Part shown: positions 46,111 through 57,110 of the stretch, piece by piece
How the letters are laid out: each line of letters starts with the position of its first letter
How positions within the stretch are numbered: the stretch's first letter is position 1
Assembly: GCF_036323735.1 (NCBI RefSeq)
Contig: NC_086038.1
Coordinates: 22,724,501-22,788,500 of the forward strand
Direction: 5' to 3'
DNA: 64,000 nt
DNA from: Rattus norvegicus
Lineage: Eukaryota; Chordata; Mammalia; Rodentia; Muridae
The notes under the pieces: model-generated
What the model saw: only the letters and a program-made list of their open reading frames with translations
What the model was told of the DNA's origin: nothing
Database searches by the model: none
Program-made: the position numbers and the translations under genes

Positions 46111-47907
46111 AGGGAACGCTTACCAGTCACCTCTAAGAGCTAGAGAACCAGTGTAAGTGTGGGCCTAGGGCTCTGCTCAGCAACTAGAGATCCCATTATC
46201 TGTTGTTACAAGGGCCTAGTGCATGGCAGACATTGATGCTGGTGGCTCAAGACACCTTATCTGTCAGTACCAGGGTTGAGGAAATTCAGGATTATTTTTG
46301 GGTTCTGGAGACATCTTGCTTTTCTACTTCAGAAGCTAGGGAACTAAGTTACAGTTGAGTGCCCAGAGTTCAGGAACCCTTTGGAGCCAGGATCTAGGGC
46401 AGGAGTTTAGGTAGAGGAATGGGTGTCCAGGGACCTCTTACATGTTGTTGCCTGAACAGGCTCAGAGAAACTTCTCTCTGGAACGAATGAATTGTAAATT
46501 TAGACTCATGGCTGCTCAGGAGTTTTTGTATAAATGCCATTTGAAGGGTTAGACTGAAACAGAATAGTTATACATTTATAACATTCTACCGCTTAAGGAA
46601 CATTTTAAAACAGGGAACAGCAAGAATAGAAGTAGCAGATCATCAGGAAAAGGGTTATGAAATATTGTCTTCTGAATATAACCATTGCAAACATGATCTT
46701 AGAGCAATGCAGACGACTGTGCTGAACCTGAACAAGATTGGAGCTGTCAAAAACCAATCACAGATTAGGGAGGGGTTCATGGAGTCCTATCATTCTCTGC
46801 TGGATTTTGGACAACTGATGGATTCTTGGGATGGACAGTTACTGCCTTCAGTTCTGTACCACACAGTGAATCCATCAATCTTTCATCAATAATTTCAAAC
46901 AGGTGGCTATGCAGATGGACTTCCTTAAAATCAGTGGGCCACAAAACAAAATTAAAAGACGTAAATTCAGGAGATGGGCACATAGAGTGTAGGCAGTGAT
47001 GACAAGGATAAGAAGGAACTAAGAGAGAAGAGGAAAAGAGTACCAAAATGTGTACTATGTACATGTATGAAACTGTCAAAGAAGAATTTAATGGGTATGT
47101 ATCCAAAAGGAAGAATTTTCAACAAGGAAGTGGCACCTGATTTATAGTTTCAAAAGACAACATGAGTCTTGCTCCTCTTATGCTCCAGCAAGGGTGAACT
47201 TGTAAAAGCCAAATCTAATCCTTAGAACTGTCTTACTTAAGAGGTCCATGCCATTTTGTATGGTAGCCTTCAATATCTCTAGTCATAATTTCTAGTCTGG
47301 TACACATAGCTATAGACTGTCCTAACAATTGCGTATAATAGCTAAATATCAATATGCTTTCAAAAGTCCAAAAGAAAAGGTCTCCTGGATCATCTGCTTT
47401 ATTTTGCTTATTGGGTAAGGACCCAACTAGGAGTCACATCATTCAGATTTTTTTACATAGTAATTTTACAAACATACCCTTCTGCACACACAGCGATATT
47501 TCCTCATGTTATAAGCTAAGTAAATCTTATTTAATGTTCCTTTTTCTTTCCTGCTTAGATACTAGAAAACATTTCCTGTCTGGATCCTTTCTTCTATGGT
47601 TGCCTTTTAATCCTGTTCTGCACAAGTTATTGTGACCTTTTCAAAGTATAAATCTGATTGTGTCTTTCCTGCCTAGAACTCTTAATAGGCTTCTTATTGC
47701 CCTGAGGAAAAACAAAACAAACCCCATTAATATGACCGGAAGACTCTGCTTTATTTGATTTCTAGTTGCTTCTCTGACCTTTCTACATTCTTCTCCCTCT
47801 TGGTTTTGCTCAATAAACCCCAACCACTCTGTCTTCTTTGCTGTTCCTAAGTTCTTGTCTGGATTATGATTTTTGCAGCTGTTTTTCCTACAGGGTTGAA
47901 GGGCAAC
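46111..47907. other. No recognised feature
   Basis: Several frames of 75-109 codons exist but none has a recognised domain. Confidence 0.4.
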
Positions 47908-47980
47908 AAAAAAGAAAGAAAGAAAGAAAGAAAGGAAGGAAGGAAGGAAGGAAGGAAGGAAGGAAGGAAGGAAGGAAGGG
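47908..47980. repeat. (GAAA)n-(GGAA)n microsatellite
   Basis: GAAA units are followed by GGAA units. The 140-codon minus-strand frame across it is largely repeat-encoded (PSFL, SFFL). Confidence 0.95.
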
Positions 47981-48091
47981 TTTTCCTTTAGCTCTGTAAA
48001 GTGACCCTTTGGTCTAACACTCTTCATCAAGCCAACTGGAGCACATATGACATCTGAGATCATCTTGTTCCAGCTTGTTTATGCCTCAGTT

Positions 48092-48266
48092 ATTTTAAAG
48101 ATTTATTTGCTATATGAGTACACTGTAGCTGTCTTCATATGCACCAGAAGAAGGCATTGGATCCCATTACGGATGGTTGTGAGCCACCATGTGGTTGCTG
48201 GGATTGAACTCAGGACCTCTGGAAGAGCAGTCAGTGCTCTTAACCGCTGAGCCATCTCTCCAGCCC
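48092..48266 (-). mobile_element. B2 SINE, minus strand, with target duplication
   Basis: A near-complete B2 in reverse complement: a T-rich tail end at left, CACTGTAGCTGTCTTCATAT, CCACCATGTGGTTGCTGGGA, and CCGCTGAGCCATCTCTCCAG at the head. Flanks TATGCCTCAGTT at 48080-48091 and 48267-48278 are a perfect 12-bp duplication. Relatively young. Confidence 0.93.
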
Positions 48267-48571
48267 TATGCCTCAGTTTTTGCTAAGCTTGATCCACTGT
48301 AATTTAAACTCTAATTATTCTCACTCTTATGAAAGGTTTCACATACAACGATCAGTCAATAAATATACATTTCCTAGTTTCATCTATTTCAAGCCCCATT
48401 TAAAATCTCTAGAGAGGCAAAGAAGGTGTTCAATCGGTCTTCTTCTAATAAATCACTGTAGAGATTTATATGTGAAATACATGTCTACTAAATACTATGT
48501 GGCAGCACACAGATTAGTAATGAGAAAATCTGAGGCAGCATATTAAAACAAATTCATCAAAACACCCCCTT

Positions 48572-48755
48572 TTAGGTGCCTGGAGATAAAGATGTTAAGA
48601 GTACTGGCTGTTCTTCCACAGGTGCTGAGTTCAAGTCCTCCAATAACCTCATGGTGGCTCACAACCATCTGTCATGGGAACTGATACCCCCGACATTCAG
48701 GTATACATGCAGACAGAGCACTTACATAAAATATACAAATCTTTAAAAAAAACCC
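48572..48755 (+). mobile_element. B2 SINE, plus strand, older
   Basis: GCCTGGAGATAAAGATGTTA (head), CTGAGTTCAAGTCCTCCAAT, CTCACAACCATCTGTCATGG and an A-rich tail at 48744-48752 follow B2 order with many substitutions. Confidence 0.8.
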
Positions 48756-49465
48756 TTTGAATGTATTGAATTGGCTGTGAAGCCTCATTATTTTAATGTA
48801 GGATATGATTTTTAAAATAAATACTATGAATAAGGTACCCATAAGTCTTATTCAAGTAGAAAATGATTTTATGTATAAGTTATTACCCAGGGCAGGTAGT
48901 ATACAAAACACTACTAATGTTTAGACTCAATTCCAAATGCATAACATCAAAATATTTGGATTTAGTAAGCAAACATTTCAATTCAGTCCACCTTGAGAAT
49001 GCCTGGTGCTTGCAATGATTTTGCTATTTTTAAATTATGGGTTTGGTGTGTGAGAATGATTGTATCCTCTCAAAATATTCCATCAAACTCTTGGACATTA
49101 TTTTCTTCCTTAAAATTTCTGTCTCTATATTTGCTTTCTTGTATAAATGAACTCTTGAATTTTCTTTTTTCATTAAATTTTGAAATTATGTACATAGACT
49201 ACTTTGTCTCAAGTCTTTCCTGTAATATTATATGAATTAAAATAATTGTCAAAAATGCTGCACTGCATGAAAATACAAGTTTAAAAATCTTAATTTTTGT
49301 TATCTGTTTCACACAGTCATAAGCATCAATGCAATTTGTCAAAATGAAATTTCAACTCATAGTCTAGGTTATTTAATTACTTAGATTATCCATCAACCAT
49401 GGGTTTCATATGATCCATATTTAAGTGATTAAAAAAGCACAAACACAAACGTGCATTCAATGAAC
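48756..49465. other. No recognised feature
   Basis: AT-rich sequence without a named repeat. Confidence 0.4.
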
Positions 49466-49820
49466 GTATTTGTATTGGTGACTTTTCTATAGCTCTCCTA
49501 AATGCCATGACTAAATGCAACTTAAGGTTGAGTTTATGATTTTTGCTTTATGATTCCAAAACAGAAAGTGGATTATGTCATGGAATGTATGGCCAGAGGC
49601 AGAATAGCCATGATGGCAGGGTAGCAAGCTGACTGGTCACATTGTCTGCACTCTGGAAGGGGAGAAAGAGAGTGAGATAGTTATGAGCTCTCACAGCCTA
49701 CCCTTTAGTGATAAACGTCTTTCCTGAGGATTCTACCTTGTAAATGTTCCCTAATCTTCCCAAAGAGCAGTACCAAGTGTGAATCAAATGTTCAAATACA
49801 TGAGAGCAGTAATCTTAGGC
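49466..49820 (-). mobile_element. Rodent medium-reiterated repeat, minus strand
   Basis: TGACTTTTCTATAGCTCTCC, CATGATGGCAGGGTAGCAAG, CTCTCACAGCCTACCCTTTA and AATCAAATGTTCAAATACAT occur in the order of a common murid repeat. The database name is uncertain. Confidence 0.5.
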
Positions 49821-49871
49821 TCTGTAAAAGCAATGCTGTGTATCACATGCAATTGTGCCTGTGAAAATATA

Positions 49872-49891
49872 TACACAGTATATATACTGTG

Positions 49892-49893
<2 letters not shown>
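49872..49893. repeat. 22-bp perfect palindrome next to (CA)n
   Basis: The left half reads TACACAGTATA and the right half is its exact reverse complement. It lies directly against the CA microsatellite. Confidence 0.9.

Positions 49894-49945
<52 letters not shown>
49894..49945. repeat. (CA)n microsatellite
   Basis: A long CA dinucleotide run; three overlapping frames through it are artefacts. Confidence 0.95.
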
Positions 49946-49947
<2 letters not shown>

Positions 49948-50088
49948 TAATCCTAAATATAGCCTTCTTGGTCTGTATAATCTTACTCATACATATGTGT
50001 TTAGGGATGACCAGCTGGTGTTGGATAACCAGTTAGTATGTTCCTCTCTGGGGAAGACCATTTCTCCCACTCTTAGAATTCCTTTTGC

Positions 50089-50181
50089 GGGGCTGGGGAT
50101 TTAGCTCAGTGGTAGAGCGCTTACCTAGGAAGTGCAAGGCCCTGGGTTCGGTCCCCAGCTCCGGAAAAAAAAAAAAGAACC
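50089..50181 (+). mobile_element. ID SINE (BC1-derived), intact
   Basis: Full-length ID element: GGGGCTGGGGATTTAGCTCA at the head, a Pol III A box TAGCTCAGTGG (50102-50112), a B box GGTTCGGTCCC (50145-50155), and an A-rich tail from 50164. The core derives from tRNA-Ala by way of the BC1 RNA gene and amplified strongly in rat. AGAATTCCTTTTGC at 50075-50088 and 50182-50195 is a perfect 14-bp target duplication, so the insertion is recent. It could in principle be transcribed by Pol III; it is not a tRNA gene. Confidence 0.96.
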
Positions 50182-50442
50182 AGAATTCCTTTTGCCTGTA
50201 GTTCTTTATGTTGGGTTGAGGCCTGTGGGCTTTCCCTCATCCGGTTTAACAGGTCTGTTGTTGGTATCCTTGCTCAGTTCATGCTTCAGCAGTTACATTT
50301 GTAAAACATGGTGGGTGAAGCTTCTAACACTCCTTGGAGACACGTCTCTCTTACAAGCTTTTCTCCGTTGTTTTCCTCAGTATTCTGCCTTAGGTCAGGA
50401 AGTTGTTTGAGATTCCGCGTCCCAGTCTACAGTGACTTTCTC

Positions 50443-50690
50443 AGCCATGCTCATTGCTGCTCTTTTCACAGTAGCCAGGAAGTAGAAGGGACTTAACCAT
50501 CCTTCAGCTGACAGATGCATAATACGAACATGCTTCATATATATTCCACGGGATGCTTGCTATTCAACTGTAAAGAAACATGAAAGCATGAAATCTGCAT
50601 CTGAGTGGCTTGAACTTGGAAAGGGCCTATTAGGTTAGGTAACTCAGACCCAGAAAGATAAATGGCGTATGTTTTCCATCATGGGGGGCC
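50443..50690 (+). pseudogene. Old LINE-1 ORF2 C-terminal fragment
   Basis: CATTGCTGCTCTTTTCACAG, TTCAACTGTAAAGAAACATG and GGTAACTCAGACCCAGAAAG follow the order of the ORF2 end (AALF..., YYSTVKKH..., VTQTQK) with heavy decay. Confidence 0.65.
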
Positions 50691-50811
50691 TCCTCCCTCC
50701 AAATCTTCATATGCGCAGAGCCTGCAGCAACAGCAAAGTAATGGGGGGGGGGGTGATTGCCAGAGTAGCGGCAAAGAAACAATTGAAAATGGAATAGTAA
50801 GTAACTATTAT

Positions 50812-50815
<4 letters not shown>

Positions 50816-50859
<44 letters not shown>

Positions 50860-51005
50860 CACAGCATAACACAGCATGCCTGTAGAAGTCAGAGGACAAT
50901 TCATGAGTATTGATTTTATTCTTTCACCATGTGGGCCTTGTGTTTAAACTCAGATAATCAGTCCTGATAGAAAGTACCTGTACCCTCTGAGGCATCTGTT
51001 GTATT
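50816..51005 (-). mobile_element. B3-like SINE, minus strand, with (GT)n end
   Basis: A GT microsatellite at 50816-50857 forms the SINE's tail side. AGTCAGAGGACAATTCATGA, TCACCATGTGGGCCTTGTGT and CCTCTGAGGCATCT follow in B3 antisense order. Diverged at the head. Confidence 0.65.
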
Positions 51006-51019
51006 AAATATCAATCTCA

Positions 51020-51345
51020 ATCAGGGGTTTTTACCACGCCTTTGGTCATTTAGGTCCCAGATAAAAGACACGTACAACCTTTGTATGCCTAATAAGCCTT
51101 AATTAGCACTAGAGGTGGGCAGAAATCTACCCTTTTATGTTATTAAATTAATCTACTTTCCTGTCAATAACCCCAAATTATTACTTGCTATGTTTTATCT
51201 GGGCTGCTCTTAACTCCAATTGGTTAGTCCTCGTTGCCACACTTTTTTGACACACCTAATCTATGGTGGCTTCCTTCTTTCCCACCTCCTCTTCCTGCTC
51301 CTCCTCCTCCTCTTCTTCTTCCTCTTCCTCCTCCCTCCTCTCTTC
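51020..51345. other. Possible LTR-type rodent repeat and (TCC)n tract
   Basis: CAATAACCCCAAATTATTAC and ATCTGGGCTGCTCTTAACTC resemble a murid LTR-like repeat that appears to resume at about 51560, after the L1 fragment. A CTC/TCC-rich tract is at 51285-51345. The family is not identified. Confidence 0.3.
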
Positions 51346-51560
51346 TTGTTTTATTGGATTTTTTAAATTTACATTTCAAATGTTATCCCCTTTCCTGGTT
51401 TCCCATCCAAAATACCCCTATCCCACCCCTCCCTCTTCTTCTATGACCTTGTTTCCCTAACCAACCACCCACCCCTTCCTGCCTCCCCCCGACATTCCCT
51501 TATACAAGTCTATATAGTTTCCTCTGACCTCCAAATCCCCAAGCTCGAGAATCTAAGATC
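51346..51560 (-). mobile_element. LINE-1 3' end, minus strand
   Basis: TTTACATTTCAAATGTTATC, CCCATCCAAAATACCCCTAT and the pyrimidine-rich continuation are a recent-looking L1 3' terminus in reverse complement, about 200 bases long. Confidence 0.75.
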
Positions 51561-51769
51561 TGCCTATCTCAATTCTGCTCAGCTCTAGGCTGTAGTCATC
51601 TTTATTCACTAATCAGAAATAACTTGGTGGCAAGGTCATATAGTACCACTGGGGTCTATATGCAGAAACTCTGGTTTTTTGGGGAACCAGTCTTTTGGAG
51701 CTCCCACAGCATTACAATACATAGCATCAGAACAAACTTCAACAGACATATCAGGTGGATCCCCCGTTG
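51561..51769. other. Possible continuation of LTR-type repeat
   Basis: ATCTTTATTCACTAATCAGA and TCACAGCATTACAATACATA-like words fit the right half of the unidentified repeat begun at 51020. Low certainty. Confidence 0.3.
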
Positions 51770-51862
51770 GTCTTTGTAGCTCAGGGTGGCTTTGAACTTC
51801 TCATCAGTCCACATCTCTTTACTTTCAAAGTACTAGGACTGTAGGTACGGGTCACTATATCA
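51770..51862 (-). mobile_element. B1 SINE fragment, minus strand
   Basis: TTTGTAGCTCAGGGTGGCTT, TGAACTTCTCATCAGTCCAC and AAAGTACTAGGACTGTAGGT follow antisense B1 (7SL-derived) order with many substitutions. Confidence 0.65.
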
Positions 51863-52257
51863 GATTTAGTGGACCCATGGATCAAATTCAGGTCTTTATG
51901 TGTGCAAGACAAGTTCACAGAATATTCCCAACTCTTTGAAAGATGCATGTTTCATCAACACTTTTATTACTATCAGACATTTTATACATATTAAAACTCC
52001 AAGTTGCCTGTCTTTATTTTACATTCGTGAAATTAAATCTAAGGTATTATTTTTAAAACTTTATCCTGTTTCCCAACAGTTTTGGCTTGTTGGTGAAGCC
52101 AAAATGATTTGCCTGCAGAACTTCCACACTGAAAATCTTGTTGATGGGAACTTTGCATATTCAGCTGATATCATATATAATATAAGCTTTTTATTAGATC
52201 ATCTTTCTTCCCATAGGTTAATGTGTAGAGTATTGTTTCCTAAACAGAAGTGTTTAG
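51863..52257. other. No recognised feature
   Basis: The 141-codon plus-strand frame at 51900-52325 runs into the L1 that follows and has no recognised domain. Confidence 0.4.
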
Positions 52258-52267
52258 AAAATGTCAA

Positions 52268-52820
52268 TCAGTCTGGATGTTCCTCAGAAAATAGGACATT
52301 CTACTACTTGAGGACCCAGCTATAACTCTCCTGGGCATATACCCAAAAGATACTCCAACATACAACAAAGACACATGCTCATACATGTTCATAGCAGCCT
52401 TATTTATAATAGCCAGAAGCTAGAAAGAACCCAGATGCCCTTCAAGAGAGGAATGGATTCAAAAAACGTGGTACATTTACACAATGGAGCACTACTCAGC
52501 TATCAAAAACTATGACTTCATGAAATTCATAGGCAAATGGAATGAACTAGAAAATATCATCCTGAGTGAGGTAGCCCAATCACAGAAAAACACACTTGGT
52601 ATGTACTCATTGATAAGTGGATATTAGCCCAAAAGCTGGAACTACCCAAGATACAATCCACAGACCACCTGAAGCTTAAGAAGAAGGATGACCAAAATGC
52701 AGATGCATCCACTCCTTCTTAAAAGAGAAAAAAATATCCATAGAAGGGGATATGGAAGCAAAGTTTAGAAAATGGAAGCAACTGAAGGAACGGCCATTCA
52801 GAGCCTGCTGCACATGTTGG

Positions 52821-52867
<47 letters not shown>

Positions 52868-52934
52868 TAACATATTATACATAAATACATATTATACATA
52901 TTAAAATTTATATATATATATATATGGTGGAGAT

Positions 52935-52976
<42 letters not shown>

Positions 52977-53480
52977 CTCCACCAAAAATAGATAAGATTG
53001 ATGAAGCTAAAAAAATGCATGCTGAAAGGGACTGGATATAGATCTCTCCTGAGGGACACATCCAGAGCATGTCCAATACAGAGGCAAATGCGAGCAGCAA
53101 ACCACTGAACTGAGAACAGGACCCTCTTGGGGGGAATGAGAAGTAGGATTGAAAGAGTTGAAGGAGCTTGCAACCCCATTAAAAACAACAATGCCAACCA
53201 ACCAGAACTTCCAGTGACTAAACCATTACCAAAAGACTACACATGACTGACCCAGGACTCCAACTGCATATGTAGCAGAGAATAGCCTTGTTGGGGCACC
53301 AGTGGAAAGGGAAGCCCTTGGTCCTGCCAAGGTTGGACCCCAGTGCAGAGGAATATGGGGGTGCAGTAAGGGGGATGGATGGGTGGAATACAAATATGGG
53401 AGAGGGAATGGGGGCTTAAGAACAGGAAACGGGAAAGGGAATAACATTTGAAATGTAAGTAAAAAATATATCTAATAAAA
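52268..53480 (+). mobile_element. Young 5'-truncated LINE-1
   Basis: Begins in the ORF2 cysteine-rich tail region (TCAGTCTGGATGTTCCTCAG), continues through the ORF2 end (FIAALFIIARS-equivalent, HYSAIKNYDF) and the 3'UTR, and ends in an A-rich tail. AAAATGTCAA at 52258-52267 and 53481-53490 is a perfect 10-bp target duplication. The 3'UTR holds a (CA)n run (52822-52864), TA runs and a hairpin-forming inverted repeat (52926-52983). Confidence 0.92.
52926..52983. repeat. Inverted repeat (hairpin) in L1 3'UTR
   Basis: GGTGGAGATATACATACATA at the left and TATATGTATATATCTCCACC at the right are near-perfect reverse complements around a TA-rich centre. In other L1 copies here only the CCACCAAAA side exists, so the left arm is an added inverted copy. 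Confidence 0.85.
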
Positions 53481-53527
53481 AAAATGTCAAAACAGCTTCT
53501 GATACTTCTTTACTAACAAGAATCTTT

Positions 53528-53570
53528 AAGCCAGGCAAGGTGTGATATACCCATAATAAAAGCACTCTGG
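53528..53570 (+). mobile_element. B1 SINE, left part of split copy
   Basis: AAGCCAGGCAAGGTGTGATA followed by AAAAGCACTCTGG is the diverged head of B1 (Pol III A-box side). It is cut at 53570 by a B2 insertion and continues at 57606. Confidence 0.7.
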
Positions 53571-53704
53571 AGGGGCTGAGGAGATGTCTTAGTGGTTAAG
53601 ACCTCCAGAGTTCAATTCCCAACAACCACATGGTAGGTTACAAGCATATATATATTCATATATATGAATGTATATGTATATACAGACATATGTATATAAT
53701 CTTT
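53571..53704 (+). mobile_element. B2 SINE inserted in B1, tail split by L1
   Basis: AGGGGCTGAGGAGATGTCTT (head), GAGTTCAATTCCCAACAACC (B box) and CACATGGTAGGTTACAAGCA are B2. The body is shortened and ends in a TATA-rich stretch. AAAAGCACTCTGG at 53558-53570 and 57606-57618 is its perfect 13-bp target duplication. Its tail is interrupted at 53704 by an L1; the last few bases are at 57601-57605. Confidence 0.85.
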
Positions 53705-54308
53705 TTTTAATTTGATAATTTTTATTTACATTTCAAATGTTATTCTCTTTCCCAGTTTTCTGGATATAGGTCCCCTATCCCATGCCCCTCCCCTTCTTCT
53801 ATAAGGGTGTTTCCTTCCCCTTCCACCTGCCCTGCCCTCCCCCTGACATATCTCTACACTGGAAGGTCCAGTCTTGGCAGGACTAAGAGCTTCTCCTTCC
53901 ATTGGTACCCAACAGGGTCATCCTCTGCTACAAATGCAGTTGGAGCCATGGCTCAGTCCATGTATAGTCTTTGTGTAGTGGTTTAGTCCCTGGGAGCCCT
54001 GGTTGGTTGGCATTGTTGTTCTTATGAGGTTACAAGCTCCTTCAGCTCTTTCAATCCTTTCTCCAACTCCTCCAACAGGTGTCCCGGTCCCAGTTCAGTG
54101 GTTTGCTGCTAGCATTTGCCTCTGTATTTGACATGTTCTGGCTGTGTCTCTCAGGAGATGTCTATATCCGGTTCCTGTCACCATGCACTTCTTAGCTTCA
54201 TCAGTCTTATCTAGTTTTGGTGGCTGTATGTAAATGGGCCACATGTGGGGCAGGCTCTGAACGGCCATTACTTCAGTCTCCGCAAAAGATGTTGCCTCCA
54301 TATCCCTC
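53705..54308 (-). other. 3'UTR of the internally deleted L1
   Basis: Starts with T-rich sequence (poly(A) in L1 sense) and TTTACATTTCAAATGTTATT, and ends at CCTCCATATCCCTCTT just before RT coding sequence. The 85-codon minus frame at 54095-54352 crosses the junction and fuses DAEKAFD to 3'UTR-encoded residues. Confidence 0.85.
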
Positions 54309-56170
54309 TTATGAATGTCAAATGCTTTCTCAGCATCTAGTGAAACGATCATGTGTTTTTTCTTTGAATTGGTTTATATACTGGATTACATTGATGGATT
54401 TCCATATAGTAAACCATTCCTGCATTCTTTGATGAAGCCTACTTGATCATGACAGATGATTGTTTAGATGTGTTCTTGGATTCGGTTTGAAAGAATTTTA
54501 TTGAGTATTTTTGTGTTGATATTCACAAGGGAAATTCATCTGAAGTTCTCTTTCTTTGTTGGGTCTTTGTGTGGTTTAGGTATAAGCATAATTGGGGCTT
54601 CATAGAAGGAATTTAGTAGTGCTCTATCTGTTTCTATTTTGTGGAATAGTTTGGACAGTATTGGTATGAGGTCTTCTATGAAGGTCTGATAGAATTCTGT
54701 GTTAAAGCCATCTTGTTCTGGGTCCTTTTTGGTTGGAAGACTTTTAAATCTGTTCCTATTTCTTTAGGAGTTATGGGGCTATTTACATGGTTTATCTGTT
54801 CCTCACTTAACTTTAGTACCTGGTATCTGTCTAGAAAATTGTTAATTTCCTCTGAATTTTCCCATTTTGTTGCATACAGGCTTTTGAAGTAGGATATGAT
54901 GATCCTTTGAATTTCCTCAGATTCTCTTTTTATGTCTCCCTTTTCATTTTTGATTTTGTTAATTTGGATACACTTTCTGTGCCCTCTGGTTAGTCTGGCT
55001 AAGGGTTTGTCTATCTTGTTGATTTTCTCAAAGAACCAACTTTTGGTTCTGTTGATTCTTTGTACAGTCCTTTTTGTTTCTACTTGGTTGATTTCAGCCC
55101 TAAGTTTGATTATTTCCTCCCTTCTACTCCTCTTGAGTGTATTTGCTTCTTTTTGTTCTAGAGCTTTTAGGTGTGCTGTCAAGCTGCTTATGTAGGCTCT
55201 CTCCAGTTTCTTTTTGCAGGCACCCAGAGCTATGAGTTTTCCTCTTAGCACTGTTTTCTATGTGTCCCATAAGTTTTGGTATGTTGTACCTTCATTTTCA
55301 TTAAATTATAAAAAGTCTTTAATTTCTTTATTTCTTCCTTGACCAAGTTATCATTGAGTAGAGCTTTGTTCAACTTCCATGTATACGTGGGCTTTCTGTC
55401 CTTTTCGTTGTGATTTAAGACCAGCCTTATTCCATGGTAAACTGATAGGATGCATGGGATTATTTCTACTTCCTGCATCTGTTGAAGTCTGTTTTGTGAC
55501 TGATGGTCAATTTTGGATAATCTACCATGAGTTCCTAAGAAGAAGTTATATCCTCTAGTTTTAGGATGAAATGTTCTATAAATATTTGTTAAGTCCATTT
55601 GGTTCATTACTTCTGTTAGTTTCTCTATGTCTCTGTTTAATTTGTGTTTCTATGTTCTGTCCATTGATGAGAGTAGGGTGTTGAAATTTCTTACAATTAT
55701 TGTGTGAGGTGCAATGTGTGATTTAAGGTTTAGTAAGTTTTCTTTTATAAATGTAGGCGCCCTTGTATTTGGAGCATAGATATTTAGGATTTAGAGTTCA
55801 TCTTGGTGGATTTTTCCTTTGAGGAATATGAAGTGTCCTTCCCTATCTTTTGTGATGACTTTTAGTTGAAAGTCAATTTAATTTGATATTAAAATTGTTA
55901 CTCCAGCTTGTTCCTTTGAACTATTTGCTTGCAAAGTTGTTTTCCAGCCTTTTACTCTGAAGTAGTGTCTTTCTTTCTCTCTGAGGTATGTTTCCTGCAT
56001 GCCGCAAAATGCTGGGTCTTCTTTATGTATCCAGTCCGTTAGTCTATGTCTTTTTATTGGGGAATTGAGTCCATTGATATTGATAGATATTGAGGAATAG
56101 TGAGTGGTGCTTCCTGTAATTTTCTTTGTTAGAGGTGGAATTATGTTTGTGTGTTTCCCTTCTTTTGGAT
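54309..56170 (-). pseudogene. L1 ORF2, endonuclease and N-terminal RT only
   Basis: A frame of 191 codons (54676-55251) covers the region between endonuclease and RT (AYISSLTAHLKALEQKEANT). A second (55245-55607) covers the endonuclease C-terminal part (MNQMDLTNIYRTFHPK). Stops and small indels separate them. The RT core is absent because of the internal deletion. Confidence 0.85.
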
Positions 56171-56189
56171 TCCTTGCAAGGAGATTGAT

Positions 56190-57110
56190 TACTTTCTTGC
56201 TTTTTCTATTGTGTAGTTTCCCTGCTTGTGTTGGTTTTTTCTGTCTAATATCCTTTGCAGGGCTGGATCTGTAGAAAAATATTGTATAAATTTGGTGCTG
56301 TCATGGAATATCTTTGTTTCTCCATCTATGTTAATTCAGAGTTTTGCTGATTATTGTAGACATCTGCCCAGCACCTTCTGGCTTTCATAGTCTCTGGTGA
56401 GAAGTCTGGTGTAAATCTTGTAGGTCTGCCTTTATATTTTACTTCATTTTTTCCCTTACTGGTTTTAATATTCTTACTTTGCTTTGAACATTTGGTGTTT
56501 TTACTATTATATGACAGGAGGAATTTCTTTTCTGGTCCAATCTATTTTGAGTTCTGTATGCTTTTTGTATTTGTATGGGCATCTCTTCGGTTAGGGAAGT
56601 TTTCTTCTATAATTTTGTTGAAGATACTACCGACCCTTTAAGTTGGGAGTTTTCATTATCTTCTCTACCTATTATCCTTAGGTTTGATCTTCTCATTGTG
56701 TCCTAGATTTCCTAGATGTTTTGGGCTAAGAGATTTTTGCCTTTTACATTATCTTTGATGGGTGTGCTGATGTTTTCTATGGTATCTTCTCCCCCTGAGA
56801 TTCTCTCTTCTATCTCTTATATTCTGTTGACGATGCTTGCATCTATAACTCCTGATCTCTTACCTAGGTTTTCTATCTCCAGGGCTGTCTCCTTTCATGC
56901 TTTCATTATTGTTTCTATTTCCATTTTTAAATCCTGGACATTTTTGTTCAATTGCTTCACCTGTTTGGTTGTTTTTTCCTATAACTCTTTAAGGGATTTT
57001 TGTGTTTCCTCTTTAAGGGCTTGTACTTGTTTACTTGTATTGTCCTGTATTTCTTTAAGGAAGTTTTTTATGTCCTTCTTAAAATCATCATAAAATGTGA
57101 TTTTATATCT
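56190..57110 (-). pseudogene. Decayed L1 ORF1
   Basis: Reverse-complement ORF1 order is visible. The C-terminal domain is near 56290-56400 (TTCCATGACAGC in sense), the RRM near 56430-56700 and the coiled coil near 56820-57090. Frameshifts and stops preclude a protein. Confidence 0.75.

Noticed and set aside
45854..46112. Two overlapping Cys/Phe-rich plus-strand frames
   Set aside because: They lie in sequence that reads better as antisense of an old L1/HAL1-like coiled-coil region.
47641..48063. 140-codon minus-strand frame
   Set aside because: Much of it is GGAA/GAAA repeat translation and the rest has no recognised domain.
50089..50165. tRNA-like sequence with A and B boxes
   Set aside because: It matches the ID SINE, with A tail and target duplication, and not a functional tRNA gene.
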